Shown: positions 5,364-5,598 of the stretch, in pieces
How positions within the stretch are numbered: position 1 is the stretch's first letter
How the letters are laid out: every line of letters starts with the position of its first letter
Assembly: GCA_946478915.1 (NCBI GenBank)
Contig: CAMLER010000380.1
Coordinates: 1 to 5,598 of the forward strand
Source of the DNA: an uncultured Chryseolinea sp.
GTDB lineage: Bacteria > Bacteroidota > Bacteroidia > Cytophagales > Cyclobacteriaceae
DNA: 5,598 nucleotides
Reading direction: 5' to 3'
Position numbers and translations under genes: made by a program
Notes under the pieces: model-generated
What the model saw: only the letters and a program-made list of their open reading frames with translations
Told to the model about the DNA's origin: nothing
The model's database searches: none

Positions 5364-5598
5364 ATGAAGGGAACCTATCTGGGCGAATTTGAAGAATTGG
5401 TAATGCTGGCCACCGGTATCCTGCGGGAGGGAGCCTATGGCGTTAGTATTACGAAAGAAATTGAAATCCAAACCGGTCGGATTGTAAACATAGCGGCGGT
5501 CCACACCGCCTTGCACCGGCTGGAGGAAAAGGGGTTCCTTAGGTCAAAATTCGGAGAAGCGACAGAGGTCAGAGGTGGAAAACGCAAGCGCATTTTTA
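5364..5598 (+). CDS. PadR-family transcriptional regulator (partial, cut by window end)
   Basis: The first 78 codons of a PadR-type winged-helix regulator are present and the reading frame runs off the window. The N-terminus MKGTYLGEFEELVML is typical of the family. It is followed by AYGVSITKEIE (24-34), a recognition-helix region AAVHTALHRLEEKGFL (44-59) and a basic wing (about 61-78, GGKRKR at 71-76). These proteins bind DNA as dimers and usually repress transcription in response to small molecules or stress. In Bacteroidota and Acidobacteria this type often precedes FtsX/MacB-like ABC transporter permease genes, which cannot be checked here because the window ends. The ATG is chosen because it gives the standard family start; no Shine-Dalgarno site is seen. 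The gene diverges from the enolase-like gene across 152 nt, so control of that gene is possible but not shown. Confidence 0.88.
   Translation, partial: MKGTYLGEFEELVMLATGILREGAYGVSITKEIEIQTGRIVNIAAVHTALHRLEEKGFLRSKFGEATEVRGGKRKRIF

Noticed and set aside
1..5598. Mobile element, CRISPR or toxin-antitoxin system
   Set aside because: No transposase, recombinase, terminal inverted repeats, regularly spaced direct repeats or paired small genes are seen; the genes fit a stable metabolic locus.

Overview
The window reads as chromosomal DNA of a Bacteroidota bacterium, most likely a member of the Cytophagales or a relative. This is inferred from moderate GC, the lack of clear Shine-Dalgarno sites, candidate -7 elements of the Bacteroidota type (TAnnTTTG), and a PadR regulator of the kind common in that group. 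No rRNA, tRNA, CRISPR array, insertion sequence or phage gene is visible.

Three long genes lie in a row on the minus strand. Transcription runs from about 5250 down to 151. In order they are: (1) a mandelate racemase/muconate-lactonizing-type enolase-superfamily protein with a twin-arginine (Tat) signal (5211-3697); (2) a Sec-exported multidomain protein of the DUF1587/DUF1595/DUF1592/DUF1588/DUF1585 family with two CxxCH haem-binding motifs (3549-1591); (3) a Tat-exported DUF1552 (HXXSHH) protein (1533-151). A divergent gene on the plus strand, cut by the right edge (5364 onward), encodes a PadR-family winged-helix regulator. Positions 1-150 hold no convincing gene and may contain a weak terminator.

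All three minus-strand products carry export signals. The DUF1592-type and DUF1552 proteins form a pair that is known to recur in Planctomycetes and other environmental bacteria, and its function is not established. Placing the pair beside an exported acid-sugar dehydratase/racemase-like enzyme suggests an extracytoplasmic system that converts a sugar acid or related hydroxy acid and passes electrons through a c-type cytochrome. That system is an inference, not something the sequence proves. The enolase-like protein keeps the metal ligands and the His-Asp dyad at mandelate racemase spacing. It has His in place of the second lysine of KxK and a roughly 44-residue insertion before the first metal ligand.

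For the second and third genes in the row, the longest open frames begin at upstream TTG codons, but internal ATGs fit the signal peptides much better and are used here. Each of the three genes has a -7-like element about 35-36 nt upstream of its ATG, so each may have its own promoter. Several perfect or near-perfect palindromes (3595-3604, 3628-3657, 5270-5279, 5333-5360) sit in the upstream regions and are candidate regulator sites.
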